From Yersinia entomophaga (GTDB taxonomy: Bacteria; Pseudomonadota; Gammaproteobacteria; Enterobacterales; Enterobacteriaceae): a stretch of 64,000 nucleotides of DNA. This document shows positions 28,727 to 40,578 of this stretch, piece by piece. The position numbers and the translations under genes are program-made. Where the stretch lies: the NCBI RefSeq assembly GCF_001656035.1, contig NZ_CP010029.1, positions 2,491,076 to 2,555,075 of the forward strand, read 5' to 3'. Positions within the stretch are counted from its first letter, which is position 1. Each line of letters begins with the position of its first letter. The notes beneath the pieces are model-generated. The model did no database searches. It worked only from the letters and a program-made list of their open reading frames with translations, and had not been told where the DNA came from.

Positions 28727-30148
28727 ATGGATTACCTACCGATTTTCTGCCAACTGCACCACAAAGACTGCCTGCTGGTAGGCGGTGGCGATATTGCCGA
28801 ACGCAAAGCGCGCCTGCTGTTAGACGCTGGCGCATGGGTGACCGTCAACGCCTGTGAGTTTTCGCCCCAGTTTCACCTGTGGGCAGAACAGAACCGGATA
28901 ACGCTGGTGCATGGGGAATTTGCCCCAGAATTATTGGCAGAAAAGTGGCTAGTGATTGCCGCCACGGATCGGGTTGAGGTTAATGCGCTGGTGTATCAAA
29001 GCGCCAATCAGCAACGAATTTTCTGCAACGTGGTGGACGATCCTAAACGCGCCAGCTTTATCATGCCGTCGATCATCGACCGCTCGCCGATCATGATTGC
29101 AATCTCCTCCGGCGGTAAAGCGCCAGTTTTGGCGCGCCTGCTGCGTGAAAAACTGGAAGCCATGCTGCCACAGCATCTCGGCCAGCTCGCTCGTATAGCC
29201 GGTAATCTGCGTCAGCGAGTCAAACGGCAGTTCTCCGCCATGACCGCCCGCCGTCGTTTCTGGGAAAAACTACTGTCTCACGACCGGTTGGCACAGTCTC
29301 TGGCCAATGACGATCAAACTCAGGCTAATCAATTAGTCGAGCAGCTCTTTAGCACGCCATTAGAAGATCGCGGCGAAGTGGTTCTGGTCGGCGCAGGCCC
29401 CGGCGACGCTGGTTTACTGACGCTGAAAGGTTTGCAGCAAATCCAACAGGCCGATGTAGTGGTTTATGATCGGCTGGTTTCCGATGAGGTGATGAATCTG
29501 GTACGCCGTGACGCCGAGCGCATTTTTGTTGGTAAACGCGCCGGACATCACTGCGTACCGCAAGATCAAATCAATCAAATCCTGCTGGAACAAGCGCAGC
29601 AAGGTAAACGCGTGGTGCGGCTGAAAGGCGGCGATCCCTTTATTTTTGGTCGCGGCGGCGAAGAGCTGGAAACCCTGTCCGACAGCGGCATTCCTTTCTC
29701 AGTGGTTCCGGGCATTACGGCCGCATCCGGTTGTTCAGCTTACAGCGGTATTCCTCTCACTCATCGGGATCACGCTCAGAGCGTACGTTTGGTTACCGGT
29801 CATGCCAAAGCCGACGGTCAGTTAGATTGGGCTAATCTGGCGGCGGAGGAGCAAACGCTGGTGTTTTATATGGGGTTATCGCAGGCGAGTGAAATTCAGC
29901 GGCAGCTGATTCGCCAAGGTATGAGCAGCGAAACGCCGGTCGCTCTGGTAGAAAACGGAACCTCGCGTCGTCAGCGTGTCGTCAGTGGGGAACTTAGTCA
30001 ATTAGCGCTGCTATCTCAGCAGGTTAGCAGTCCAAGCCTGATTATTGTCGGCAGCGTGGTCAGCCTACGGGAAAAACTGAACTGGTTTTCATCCCAAGAA
30101 CAAACCAACCCAAATATGCAGCAGGAACAGGCTGAACAAGCCGGTTAA
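28727..30148 (+). CDS. cysG: CysG, siroheme synthase
   Basis: 473 residues, trifunctional. The N-terminal NAD-binding dehydrogenase/ferrochelatase domain starts [20 protein letters not shown] (residues 15-34). The C-terminal uroporphyrinogen-III methyltransferase domain (about 215 onward) has [30 protein letters not shown] and [13 protein letters not shown]. It makes siroheme, the cofactor of NirB and sulfite reductase, from uroporphyrinogen III. ATG 28727 has AAGGA six bases upstream, preferred to TTG 28721. Last gene of the nir operon. Confidence 0.97.
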   Translation: MDYLPIFCQLHHKDCLLVGGGDIAERKARLLLDAGAWVTVNACEFSPQFHLWAEQNRITLVHGEFAPELLAEKWLVIAATDRVEVNALVYQSANQQRIFCNVVDDPKRASFIMPSIIDRSPIMIAISSGGKAPVLARLLREKLEAMLPQHLGQLARIAGNLRQRVKRQFSAMTARRRFWEKLLSHDRLAQSLANDDQTQANQLVEQLFSTPLEDRGEVVLVGAGPGDAGLLTLKGLQQIQQADVVVYDRLVSDEVMNLVRRDAERIFVGKRAGHHCVPQDQINQILLEQAQQGKRVVRLKGGDPFIFGRGGEELETLSDSGIPFSVVPGITAASGCSAYSGIPLTHRDHAQSVRLVTGHAKADGQLDWANLAAEEQTLVFYMGLSQASEIQRQLIRQGMSSETPVALVENGTSRRQRVVSGELSQLALLSQQVSSPSLIIVGSVVSLREKLNWFSSQEQTNPNMQQEQAEQAG

Positions 30149-30177
30149 TCCTGATAGTTATAAAAATTGACCATGAA

Positions 30178-30206
30178 AAAAGGGACGAGCTTATCGTCCC
30201 TTTTCT
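30178..30206. terminator. bidirectional terminator between cysG and trpS
   Basis: AAAAGGGACGA and TCGTCCCTTTT form a perfect 11-base stem around GCTTA, with A and T runs on the two sides, serving convergent cysG and trpS. Confidence 0.88.
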
Positions 30207-30250
30207 TATTGATGCGATTCAGTGAGAAAACGCTCTTGAATCGTTACCGC

Positions 30251-31947
<1,697 letters not shown>

Positions 31948-31955
<8 letters not shown>

Positions 31956-32625
31956 GAGCCGCCATCGCCAACTCGCTGCGCATTGCGTCAATCACCGCAG
32001 CGTAATCAGATTTACCGAAAATAGCCGAACCGGCAACAAACATGTCTGCACCTGCGGCGGCGATTTCACGAATATTATCGACCTTCACGCCGCCATCGAC
32101 TTCCAGACGAATGTCATAACCGCTGGCATCAATACGTTGGCGCACTTGACGCAGTTTATTCAAGGTTTCAGGAATAAACGACTGACCGCCGAAGCCTGGG
32201 TTAACGGACATCAGCAAAATCACATCCAGTTTATCCATGACATAATCGAGGTAGCTCAAAGGCGTTGCAGGGTTAAATACCAAACCGGCCTTACAGCCGT
32301 GGTCTTTAATCAGTTGCAGAGTGCGATCGATGTGTTCGCTGGCTTCAGGATGGAAAGAAATATAGCTGGCGCCCGCTTTGGCAAAATCTGGAACGATGCG
32401 ATCAACAGGTTTAACCATCAGATGCACGTCAATCGGCGCGGTAATACCATAATCACGCAGCGCCTGGCACACCATGGGACCCATCGTCAGATTGGGAACG
32501 TAATGGTTATCCATCACGTCAAAATGAACCACATCAGCGCCCGCAGCAATCACCTTCGCGGTATCTTCACCTAACCGGGCAAAATCTGCCGACAGAATGG
32601 ACGGGGCAATCAAAAACTTTTTCAT
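31948..32625 (-). CDS. rpe: Rpe, ribulose-phosphate 3-epimerase
   Basis: 225 residues, TIM barrel. [18 protein letters not shown] at the N-terminus, metal/catalytic residues in [13 protein letters not shown] and HLMV, and the phosphate-binding VDGGV and GSAIFG loops are present. Interconverts ribulose-5-phosphate and xylulose-5-phosphate. ATG 32625 has GGAGAAGCGG upstream; the extra 19 codons of the open frame are not conserved. Confidence 0.97.
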
Positions 32626-32717
32626 CCGCTTCTCCAAACTTTTTATCTGCCCCACAAAGCTCACATAGGCTTCGGGAAGCACGAGGGTTTGTATCCTTAC
32701 CAGGCGGGAAATCCCAC

Positions 32718-33530
32718 TTAGCTGTACAGCGCCAAAAGCTCGTTCACTTTGCTACGACCAAGAATATTACGGCTGATAGTGCGGCGCGCTTTCACCACAT
32801 GTAATGACGCCTGATGATACCAATCTCGCGTCAATTCAGTATCGTGATTAGAAATAAGCACTGGAATCCGGTTTTCAGATGAAAGCTGATAAGCCAGACG
32901 AGCCAGATTTTTTTGATCTGCAATGCCAAAGTTATTGGTGTGGTACGCCGTAAAGTTCGCCGTTGCAGATAGCGGCGCGTAAGGCGGATCGCAATAAACA
33001 ACGGAGCCGGAAGCTGCTTTTAGCAAGGTTTCCTGATAGTGCTCGCAGACAAAAACCGCATTTTTAGATTTTTCCGCGAACCAATACAACTCGGCCTCAG
33101 GGAAATACGGTTTTTTGTAACGCCCGAAAGGTACGTTGAACTCACCGCTCAAATTATAACGACACAGACCGTTATAACAATGACGATTCAGATAGAGGAA
33201 CAACAATGCGCGCCGGTAAGGATCTTCACAGGCATTAAACTCATGCCGAATCAGGTAAAACTGATCGGAATTGTTGTACTCATCGGTAAATAAAAGACGA
33301 GAGTCACGCACAAAATCATCCGTGCGTAACTTCACTATGTTGTAGAGGTTGATTAGGTCGCTGTTGATATCGGCCAAAATATACGATTCATACTCAGTGT
33401 TCAAAAACACTGAACCCGCACCTACGAATGGCTCAATCAAGCAGTCTCCCGCTGGCAGATGGCGTCGAATGTCATCAACCAGCGGATATTTCCCACCAGC
33501 CCATTTTAAAAAAGCGCGGTTTTTCTTCAT
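32718..33530 (-). CDS. dam: Dam, GATC-specific adenine-N6 methyltransferase
   Basis: 270 residues, close to E. coli Dam (278). S-adenosylmethionine motifs [11 protein letters not shown] and [10 protein letters not shown] lie in the first 45 residues; the catalytic DPPY is [11 protein letters not shown] near residue 180. Methylates adenine in GATC for mismatch-repair strand choice, replication timing and gene control. In the conserved aroK-aroB-damX-dam-rpe-gph-trpS operon. Confidence 0.97.
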   Translation of the reverse strand: MKKNRAFLKWAGGKYPLVDDIRRHLPAGDCLIEPFVGAGSVFLNTEYESYILADINSDLINLYNIVKLRTDDFVRDSRLLFTDEYNNSDQFYLIRHEFNACEDPYRRALLFLYLNRHCYNGLCRYNLSGEFNVPFGRYKKPYFPEAELYWFAEKSKNAVFVCEHYQETLLKAASGSVVYCDPPYAPLSATANFTAYHTNNFGIADQKNLARLAYQLSSENRIPVLISNHDTELTRDWYHQASLHVVKARRTISRNILGRSKVNELLALYS

Positions 33531-33613
33531 GCCGTCAGTTAGCTACTTAATAATTCAGAGCCGCAGATTGTACTCTGTTTCAGACAGCACATCAGCGCAC
33601 AAATAAAAATGAT

Positions 33614-34600
33614 TTATTTTTTCAGGTCTTGCTGCACTTGGTGCACAGGTTTGACCCACGGTTTTTTCGCCTGAACGTCGGCTGGCAAACTCGAAATCGC
33701 CTTCTTCGCTTCCGCTGAAGTAGCATAATTTCCACTGACCAACACGTACCAAGGCTTACCATCACGTTTAGTTTCGTAAACCTGATAGTGAGTTAATTTT
33801 TGCTGTTTCGCATAGGCATTCAGCGTATCGGAACGAGAGGCGCTGCTTAACTGTAAGGTAAAGTGGCTACCTGGCGCGTTCTTCAATGCCCCACCGCTGC
33901 TGGCTGGTGCTGCAGTATTTTTGGCCGCTGTACTACCAGTACCCGCTGCTTGGGTATTTTTATGCGCATTAGCCACAGGTTTAGCGGCAGTTTTCTGCGC
34001 GGGACGCGTGGTGTTATCACGTACTGCTGGCGTTTTGATCTCTTTTGAAGAAGATACGGTAGCCGGTGCCGTTGGCAACGTCGATGTCACCGCGCCATTC
34101 ATATTCTGTGAAACCGAATCCACCTGCCCCTGCTGCTGAGACAGTGCATCAGACATGTTTCCCGGTAAATCAACGCGCTGGGTTGGCGCATTACCATTCG
34201 CCATTGGCTGTGCTTCAGTAGGGGTGGATGAAACCGGCGGAGCCGTCAACTCTTGCGGCTGGCCACTATTCTGTACGCCGTTGCCGTCATGACCATCGCT
34301 GGTGTTGCTCGCCGTACCCGGCTGAGCGCCACTGCCGTTGGTCAGTGAAGAGGAATCAGAAAGATTGATATCTCTGGCCGCAACGTTAGGATTCTGCTGA
34401 GAAGCTTCATGCTGCGTTGGCGCTTTTAACGCGGAACCGATAGCAATGATGATCAACAGCAACACCAAAATACCAATACCAATCATCAAATGCTGGCGTG
34501 AGAGAGCAATTTTGGGGCCGTTCGAAGTCTTGCGCGAACGCGTAGGACGGCGATCGCTGGTATCAGGCTTCAGATCGTCTTCCGGTTTTAACTCATCCAT
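33614..34600 (-). CDS. damX: DamX, SPOR-domain cell-division protein
   Basis: 328 residues, about 100 shorter than E. coli DamX. A cytoplasmic N-terminus with basic SRKTSNGPK precedes one transmembrane segment (MIGIGILVLLLIIIAIGSAL, about 37-56), a long low-complexity Ser/Thr/Ala/Gln/Asn-rich periplasmic linker and a C-terminal SPOR domain (HFTLQLSSASRSDTL to WVKPV, about 245-320) that binds denuded septal peptidoglycan. The shortening is in the linker, which is known to vary. Confidence 0.92.
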   Translation of the reverse strand: MDELKPEDDLKPDTSDRRPTRSRKTSNGPKIALSRQHLMIGIGILVLLLIIIAIGSALKAPTQHEASQQNPNVAARDINLSDSSSLTNGSGAQPGTASNTSDGHDGNGVQNSGQPQELTAPPVSSTPTEAQPMANGNAPTQRVDLPGNMSDALSQQQGQVDSVSQNMNGAVTSTLPTAPATVSSSKEIKTPAVRDNTTRPAQKTAAKPVANAHKNTQAAGTGSTAAKNTAAPASSGGALKNAPGSHFTLQLSSASRSDTLNAYAKQQKLTHYQVYETKRDGKPWYVLVSGNYATSAEAKKAISSLPADVQAKKPWVKPVHQVQQDLKK

Positions 34601-34746
34601 CTAAACCCTCCAACTCGAGGCAAAAGCCTACCGTTGCATACAGCGACGGTCCGGCAGATTAAGTTGACTGACAACAAAGAGACCAGAACGGACCTTTGCG
34701 AAGAATATGATGTTTATAGCATACAACATCATAATACTTATGCCAT

Positions 34747-35838
34747 TTACCCTGCCAGACACTCGGCAATAGAAGCAAGGACTATCTCGTGAGAGATGCC
34801 GCCGCGTACCTCTGATTTGCCAATAGCAGTAGGCAGTACCAGCCGGAGTTCACCCGCCAATACTTTTTTATCGCGCATCATGTGCGGCAGATAAGATTCT
34901 GGTGCCATCTCCTGCGGGCCGCTGACCGGTAAACCGGCACGAACCAACAGTCGTTTAATTCGTTCAATATCACTGGAAGAGAACTGCCCGATTAATCGGG
35001 CGGTTTCCGCAGCCATAACCATACCTGCGGCAACGGCTTCGCCGTGCAACCACACTCCGTAGCCCATTTCGGCTTCGATAGCATGGCCATAAGTATGACC
35101 TAAATTGAGTAGCGCACGCAGCCCATTCTCTTCTCGCTCATCGGCAGCAACCACTTCGGCTTTCAGCTCGCAGCAGCGGCGGATGCAGTAACCCAGCGCA
35201 TCCATATCCAGCGCCAGCAACGCGTCGATGTTGTTTTCCAGCCAGACAAAGAATTCGGAATCAAGAATGATGCCATATTTGATCACTTCGGCCAGGCCAG
35301 AAGCAAGCTCACGAGATGGCAGGGTTTTCAGGCAATCGAGATCAACAATGACCGAAGCGGGTTGGTAAAACGCTCCGATCATGTTTTTGCCTAACGGGTG
35401 ATTAACCGCAGTTTTTCCGCCCACAGATGAATCCACCTGAGAGAGAAGTGTGGTAGGGACTTGAATAAAGCGGACGCCACGCTGATAACAGGCAGCGGCA
35501 AAACCGGTCAGGTCGCCTACTACACCACCGCCTAAAGCAATAAGCGTAGTATCACGACCGTGCGGTTTTTCCAGAAGGGCAGAAAATACCTGCTCCAGAA
35601 CGCTGAGAGATTTATACTGCTCGCCATCAGGCAGAATCACCTGATCAACTCGAATACCGCCTTCCTCCAGCACTGCCCGGATAGAATCCAGATAGAGAGG
35701 AGCAAGCGTTTGGTTGGTAACCAGCATTACCTGATCACCCGCCTTCAGCGGTTTAAAAGAGGCCGGATCGTTAAACAATCCTGCGGCTATCGTAATAGGG
35801 TAGCTACGCTCCCCTAACGTGACAGTAATCTTCTCCAT
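34747..35838 (-). CDS. aroB: AroB, 3-dehydroquinate synthase
   Basis: 363 residues. NAD-binding and active-site regions [47 protein letters not shown] and the zinc-site His in [11 protein letters not shown] and [11 protein letters not shown] are present. Converts DAHP to 3-dehydroquinate in the shikimate pathway. Downstream of aroK by 66 bases. Confidence 0.97.
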   Translation of the reverse strand: MEKITVTLGERSYPITIAAGLFNDPASFKPLKAGDQVMLVTNQTLAPLYLDSIRAVLEEGGIRVDQVILPDGEQYKSLSVLEQVFSALLEKPHGRDTTLIALGGGVVGDLTGFAAACYQRGVRFIQVPTTLLSQVDSSVGGKTAVNHPLGKNMIGAFYQPASVIVDLDCLKTLPSRELASGLAEVIKYGIILDSEFFVWLENNIDALLALDMDALGYCIRRCCELKAEVVAADEREENGLRALLNLGHTYGHAIEAEMGYGVWLHGEAVAAGMVMAAETARLIGQFSSSDIERIKRLLVRAGLPVSGPQEMAPESYLPHMMRDKKVLAGELRLVLPTAIGKSEVRGGISHEIVLASIAECLAG

Positions 35839-35904
35839 GTCGCGCTCAGTGACCTTCTTAACGTAACTTAACTGACACCCGAAGGCATAAGTAGAATGCT
35901 AAAA

Positions 35905-36426
35905 TCAATTACTTTCCAGCATGTTGATGATCTGGTTAGCAACAACTTTCGCGCTTTGATCGTCAGTGCGGATGGTGACATCTGCAATTTCTTCGTACAG
36001 CGGATTACGTTCTTTTGCCAGTGCTTCAAGCACTTCACGTGGAGGCGCATCAACCTGTAACAACGGACGTTTTTTGTCGCGTTGAGTACGAGCCAGTTGC
36101 TTCTCGATCGTGGTTTCCAGGTACACCACAACGCCACGGGCTGACAAACGGTTACGGGTTTCCTTAGACTTCACAGAACCCCCACCGGTCGCCAGAACAA
36201 TGCCCTGTTTTTCCGTTAGTTCATTAATAACTTTTTCTTCGCGATCGCGGAAACCTTCTTCGCCTTCCACGTCGAATACCCAGCCCACGTCAGCTCCGGT
36301 ACGTCGCTCAATTTCTTGATCGGAGTCGAAGAACTCCATATTGAGTTGCTGAGCTAACTGACGACCAATAGTGCTTTTGCCGGCACCCATAGGCCCAACC
36401 AGAAAGATATTGCGTTTCTCTGCCAT
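35905..36426 (-). CDS. aroK: AroK, shikimate kinase I
   Basis: 173 residues. Walker [10 protein letters not shown] (about 11-19), shikimate-binding [11 protein letters not shown] and TGGGSV, and the lid region RDKKRPLLQ are present. Phosphorylates shikimate at the 3-hydroxyl. ATG 36426 is chosen from alignment with E. coli AroK (173 residues); the open frame continues 28 codons upstream without conservation. First gene of the leftward operon that ends at trpS. Confidence 0.97.
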   Translation of the reverse strand: MAEKRNIFLVGPMGAGKSTIGRQLAQQLNMEFFDSDQEIERRTGADVGWVFDVEGEEGFRDREEKVINELTEKQGIVLATGGGSVKSKETRNRLSARGVVVYLETTIEKQLARTQRDKKRPLLQVDAPPREVLEALAKERNPLYEEIADVTIRTDDQSAKVVANQIINMLESN

Positions 36427-36773
36427 GTTTTTGGTATTACTAAGACTATTCGTTAATGATAACCCGCCCCGCCAATCACACCAGCGGCGGGACCTAAACT
36501 GAAACCTCATAAGCGATAGTGCGAGATCAGACGGAAAATTATCTCAGCACTTCTGGTAGTTTGGCAACCGAATAAATCGTTGTACACGTCGTGGGAGGGA
36601 AACCATACGTTTTTATCGGCGTATCAACGTTACTTAAAACCTCGGAGCTCAATTCGGTAACCCTTGTAAGCTAAATACGTCGCAGCGTCAAACTTAGAAG
36701 TCCCCAATCACACAAAAAGTTGTAGATCATCATCAAGAATAGACTCTTTTTATCTATTGCCTACCCAAGTGCG
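36427..36773. other. gap between hofQ stop and aroK start
   Basis: 347 bases without a gene. It should contain the aroK promoter(s); I cannot place them reliably. No strong terminator hairpin after hofQ is seen. Confidence 0.5.
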
Positions 36774-38078
36774 CTAAGTGTTAATTAATCGGGGTGTGAT
36801 GAAAATGACCAACTCCCGCCTGCTCTGCGCGTTGGCATCCTGTTTAAACAAATTGCCCAGCAGAGGGATATTGGACAAAACCGGCACTTTATTTGCACCC
36901 TGAGTATTTTTTTGCTGAAAGATACCACCCAGAACAATCGTCTCACCGTCATGAACGGTAATTTGCGTTTTAATTTCCTGTTTATCGATCGCCAGTGCCT
37001 CACCTTCACCGCGTTTAATCGCCATTCCGGGCATATTCTGGCTAATTTTTAATTTCAGGGTAATTTTTCCCGCAGCCAAAATTCTCGGCGTGACCTCCAT
37101 TCCCAATACGGCTTCCTTAAATTCAATAGTGGTTCCCCCGTTTTTGCCATTGGTGACATGATAAGGAATATCGGTACCTTGTTTGATGCTGGCGGTTTGC
37201 TGGTGAGAAGTCATCAGCCGCGGGCTGGCAATGATTTCCACCTGATTTTCTTGCTCCAAAGCGCTTAGCTCCAAATCCAACAGGCGGCCACTAATACGCG
37301 CCACGTGAAACCCGGCGGTCAACGCGCTGTTTTGAATAGGTAAACCGACGTTAAAATTATTTATTTTGAGTGGGGCACTTTGCCCTTCACTGGCAGGTAG
37401 CCCCCAGCGAACACCCAGTTCATGCAGGCTTTCACTGCCGATGGTGACGATATGGGCAGCAAGTTGCACCTGCTGTAGTGGCGAATCCAATTCTGCCAGC
37501 CAAGATTTCATAACTTCTATCGATTCTGCGGTATCACGAATCAGCAATCTATTGGTACGTTTATCCGCCATTACCCGCCCCTTATCGGACAGTAATCCGC
37601 CCTGCCCGTTGTTCAGGCTGGCGGCAACATCTTCTACGTTGGCATGCTGCAAAATATGCGAATAATTGCTGAGTAAATCAGGTTGCACTGCTTTTCTGGC
37701 CTTAGCCGCAGCTTCATCAACCATTAACCTTTCTGAAGCTTCCTGTCTGGTCATCACCAACAGGACATTCCCTTCCTGTTCGGCAACCAGATTACCCATG
37801 CGCATGACGGTTTTTAACGCCTGCGACCATGGAACGTTTTCCAAACGTAAACTCAGGCTACCGCCGACGCTGGCGGACGTCACCAGATTCATATATTGAT
37901 AATCGGCTAAGGCTTGCAATATGACGGATACCGGGGTCTGTTGAAATGTCAGAGACACCGAGGGTTCACGAGCTTCACTGCGTGTTAATAAGCAGAGGAT
38001 AAATAGCAGAGATAGCCCCGCCCAACGCAAAAATGTTATTAAATACAACGTGGTTAAATACAATATTGGTAAACACAT
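36774..38078 (-). CDS. hofQ: HofQ, secretin of a PilQ-like DNA-uptake/pilus system
   Basis: 434 residues. A hydrophobic N-terminal export signal (LYLITFLRWAGLSLLFILCL), a secretin N-domain with VSLTFQQTPVSVILQALADY, and the C-terminal secretin domain (about 210-434) with VEIIASPRLMTSHQQTASI, VLGGIFQQ and VPVLSNIPLLGNLF are present. Would form the outer-membrane pore of the PilQ/ComE-type system, in E. coli linked to use of external DNA. ATG 38078 has AAAAGGA ten bases upstream. Last of hofMNOPQ. Confidence 0.93.
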   Translation of the reverse strand: MCLPILYLTTLYLITFLRWAGLSLLFILCLLTRSEAREPSVSLTFQQTPVSVILQALADYQYMNLVTSASVGGSLSLRLENVPWSQALKTVMRMGNLVAEQEGNVLLVMTRQEASERLMVDEAAAKARKAVQPDLLSNYSHILQHANVEDVAASLNNGQGGLLSDKGRVMADKRTNRLLIRDTAESIEVMKSWLAELDSPLQQVQLAAHIVTIGSESLHELGVRWGLPASEGQSAPLKINNFNVGLPIQNSALTAGFHVARISGRLLDLELSALEQENQVEIIASPRLMTSHQQTASIKQGTDIPYHVTNGKNGGTTIEFKEAVLGMEVTPRILAAGKITLKLKISQNMPGMAIKRGEGEALAIDKQEIKTQITVHDGETIVLGGIFQQKNTQGANKVPVLSNIPLLGNLFKQDANAQSRRELVIFITPRLINT

Positions 38079-38106
38079 AGGCAAACATCCTTTTAATACC
38101 GTTGTT

Positions 38107-38505
38107 TCATCCTTTATTACCCGGTTCCATTAGAAACCAGGATACCGGCGGTGACATCATCTTGCAGGAACCGTCCATTCCGCTGTAACTCATATTGATT
38201 TGCCGCAGCCCTATGTGCGTTACGCGCCAGTGACTCTGAATAAATTCGCCTTCAGCCAAACGACGCCATTCGCCATCCGACTTTTCCAACCAGACACGAT
38301 ATTCACCCGGTGCGCCGACTATCCCTCGCAGCGACCATTGGCTCATAGCAGCATCAGCACGCTCTCGGCAGGAAAGCGTGATGACCGGTTGGAACGGATT
38401 ACGGAGTGGAACAAACTCAGAAGTGGCTCGACTGACCGCCATCATCGATGCCATTACCATCACCGACGCTATTAATAGTAAGTTTTTCTGACCGTTTCTT
38501 GTCAT
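38107..38505 (-). CDS. hofP: HofP, PilP-like protein
   Basis: 132 residues with an N-terminal signal or membrane segment (LLLIASVMVMASMMAVSRA) and a short periplasmic domain containing RNPFQP, a motif of PilP-like lipoproteins, although no lipobox is evident. Would link the inner-membrane PilNO-like proteins to the secretin HofQ. I start at ATG 38505, which has GAGGAGG six bases before it; ATG 38511 directly abuts that element. It overlaps the 3' end of hofO by 89 bases, an unusually long overlap. Confidence 0.82.
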   Translation of the reverse strand: MTRNGQKNLLLIASVMVMASMMAVSRATSEFVPLRNPFQPVITLSCRERADAAMSQWSLRGIVGAPGEYRVWLEKSDGEWRRLAEGEFIQSHWRVTHIGLRQINMSYSGMDGSCKMMSPPVSWFLMEPGNKG

Positions 38506-39055
38506 TCTCATCCTCCTCGTACTGCCCTCTTAACCTCAGTCTGAGGTTTAATCCCGACGCTTCCGCAGTAATATGTAAATGCTCTATCAAAAAGGGGGGA
38601 TAAAGAGCTTTGAGGCTCCCCAGCAAGTGAATGGCTCCAGAGTAATCCATACTGAGAAGCCCCTCCCATTGCGATACTCCTACCTTATTTTTGTTTTTTA
38701 CCTCTAACTGTTGCCATCGTAATACCTGGCCACCGGTTGCAACCACCCACTCCCCAATATGGCTGATTAAAGATTTAGTCGGGTTTTCAGCCGTTTTTAG
38801 TTGCTGATACAAATGCCACGCTTCGCGCTGCTGTCCAAGCTGATCCAGCGTGGGCATCTGGGCGATATCCTGTTGCCGCTGCGCCAGAGAAATTCGTTGC
38901 GTTTCAATGTGTTCCCTTTCGTTGACTCTGAGCAACAGCTCCGGTCTGATGAGCACGGCGTAGCACGTAAAACCGATAAATAAGGTTGTAATGATTAGCC
39001 AGAGATAAAGCACCCCGCCCGATTGACTCATCCAGCGTAGATAATAATTATTCAT
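38417..39055 (-). CDS. hofO: HofO, PilO-like inner-membrane protein
   Basis: 212 residues, with one transmembrane helix (GGVLYLWLIITTLFIGFTCY) then a coiled-coil-like stretch (RISLAQRQQDIAQMPTLDQL) and a PilO-like domain. E. coli HofO is shorter (about 146). The last 30 or so residues, from ENDKKRSE on, lie within hofP coding sequence in another frame and look like a tail without its own conservation. ATG 39055 overlaps the hofN stop by eight bases. Forms, with HofN and HofP, the inner-membrane platform of the system. Confidence 0.8.
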   Translation of the reverse strand: MNNYYLRWMSQSGGVLYLWLIITTLFIGFTCYAVLIRPELLLRVNEREHIETQRISLAQRQQDIAQMPTLDQLGQQREAWHLYQQLKTAENPTKSLISHIGEWVVATGGQVLRWQQLEVKNKNKVGVSQWEGLLSMDYSGAIHLLGSLKALYPPFLIEHLHITAEASGLNLRLRLRGQYEEDENDKKRSEKLTINSVGDGNGIDDGGQSSHF

Positions 39056-39608
39056 CGACCAGACTCCCCGAAATCCAGCGAACCTTGATCGCAAAACCCC
39101 CATTGTTTTCTCGCTGCTGTATATCGTGAACCTGCGCGTTATCCCAATGGTTTGCGGTTTTCTCCTTTGTCTCCGTTAATTTTTCATATAGCTGACCAAT
39201 TGCTGGATAGTCACGACAGATGGCATCAAAATCCGTCGTTTTTTGGTCATGTACTAATTGTGTGATCCAACAATCTGTCGGCATGGATTGAGACAGAGTA
39301 TTCAACAACACAAGATAATGCTGAGTTCGGCGGGAGATTTGCCTATCGCGATGGTGATGTTCTTTGAGTTTTTGCAACTCAGTCACCCGTTTTTGAATTC
39401 GTTGATGCAACGAGTCCAGCGCTGATTGACGATGGGATAATTTGCCGATCTCCGCCCCACGCTCAACCCTTTCATAACGCAACAAAAAAGTAATACATGC
39501 CAATATCAAGGCTGTCATCGCTAAATGTCCTATCAGCAAATTTCGCCATAAACGATAGCGTGCCTGTTGTCGGCTAACGCGCCAGGGCAAAAAGTTAACT
39601 TGATACAT
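39048..39608 (-). CDS. hofN: HofN, PilN-like inner-membrane protein
   Basis: 186 residues. The N-terminal VNFLPWR is the PilN motif that binds PilM, followed by a transmembrane helix (LLIGHLAMTALILACITFLL), a basic coiled coil rich in Arg/Gln/His (about 60-100) and a small C-terminal domain. Overlaps hofM by 14 bases and hofO by 8, consistent with translational coupling. Confidence 0.85.
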   Translation of the reverse strand: MYQVNFLPWRVSRQQARYRLWRNLLIGHLAMTALILACITFLLRYERVERGAEIGKLSHRQSALDSLHQRIQKRVTELQKLKEHHHRDRQISRRTQHYLVLLNTLSQSMPTDCWITQLVHDQKTTDFDAICRDYPAIGQLYEKLTETKEKTANHWDNAQVHDIQQRENNGGFAIKVRWISGSLVDE

Positions 39609-40458
39609 CGGTGTCCTCCGGGCGAATAGCCAACCCTCCCGCTAAAGCAAAAGCTCCGGGCAAAATAGGAAGTGGCGGCTGTTGCTGTCTAAAAGCAATA
39701 AAAGGAGACCAGGGAAGCGTATTCTCAGGGATAGGTTCATCGCCAATACTGCTGTAATAAACACCGAAAGCTGGCTCACCGGTTGGCGGGTTCAACCGAT
39801 GTAATTCCGTCAAAATAGCCTTGGTATCGCTTCCCTCCTGCGCCGTAATCAAACCATAGCGAAAAGGCATATCCGCAGAGGTAGTCCATAGCCATTCCCG
39901 CTCAATACGGTGAAGTAGTAGATGTCGAGGCGGTAATTTGGCGGCTACGGCCATATAACGAAGCGCGCAGGGTGAAATATCAATCGCATCAGGCATGAAG
40001 TTTGCCTGCTGCAGGCAATCCTGCCAGCGAGAAATATCCTGCTGGCGAGCCGCAGTGATTAACAGCTGCCGTTCATCGGCGCTATTTGTGCGGTAATCCA
40101 ACGCCAGAGTTTGGCCACTCAAAGGAAACTGCCGAGCGGCGGCGTTATAAATAAACTGGCTGCGCTCAGGTTCTCTCAGCCGTTTATCCGGGCGAGGAAA
40201 GCTTTGCTGTAATATGCGCTGAACCGGCAAGGCAATACGTAAAGAAATATGTCTTGGTAATTGCCGGCGTAAATGCGAAAGCAACTCGCTCAACGCCTCT
40301 AAATGTTGTAAATTCCCATTCAGTAAAACGCCGTCCGGTAATGGCTGTTGCCACCAATGGCGCAGTTGCCAGCCATATCGTCGCCTCAATACCGCTAACG
40401 CCCGGACGCAGTTCATTTGAATATCCAGCCCAACCTGCCATATTTTCTGTGCGCACAT
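39595..40458 (-). CDS. hofM: HofM, PilM-like actin-fold protein
   Basis: 287 residues, related to E. coli HofM and PilM. It begins MCAQKIWQVGLDIQ and contains SFPRPDKRLREPERSQFI and, near the C-terminus, FALAGGLAIR, the second nucleotide-binding region of the actin-like fold. Cytoplasmic partner of HofN. The start is chosen at ATG 40458 because GGAGG lies nine bases upstream; ATG 40464 is closer to the E. coli spacing but only three bases from GGAGG. Divergent from mrcA, as in E. coli. Confidence 0.85.
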   Translation of the reverse strand: MCAQKIWQVGLDIQMNCVRALAVLRRRYGWQLRHWWQQPLPDGVLLNGNLQHLEALSELLSHLRRQLPRHISLRIALPVQRILQQSFPRPDKRLREPERSQFIYNAAARQFPLSGQTLALDYRTNSADERQLLITAARQQDISRWQDCLQQANFMPDAIDISPCALRYMAVAAKLPPRHLLLHRIEREWLWTTSADMPFRYGLITAQEGSDTKAILTELHRLNPPTGEPAFGVYYSSIGDEPIPENTLPWSPFIAFRQQQPPLPILPGAFALAGGLAIRPEDTDVSS

Positions 40459-40578
40459 CTTCATCGACCTCCATATCGAGAGAGCATAAAAGAACGTATC
40501 CACGGTGCATGGCTTGCCTTTATACTACGGCGCGGTTGTTTATAAACTGCCCAAATGACATTGAATGGGAAATCTCAG

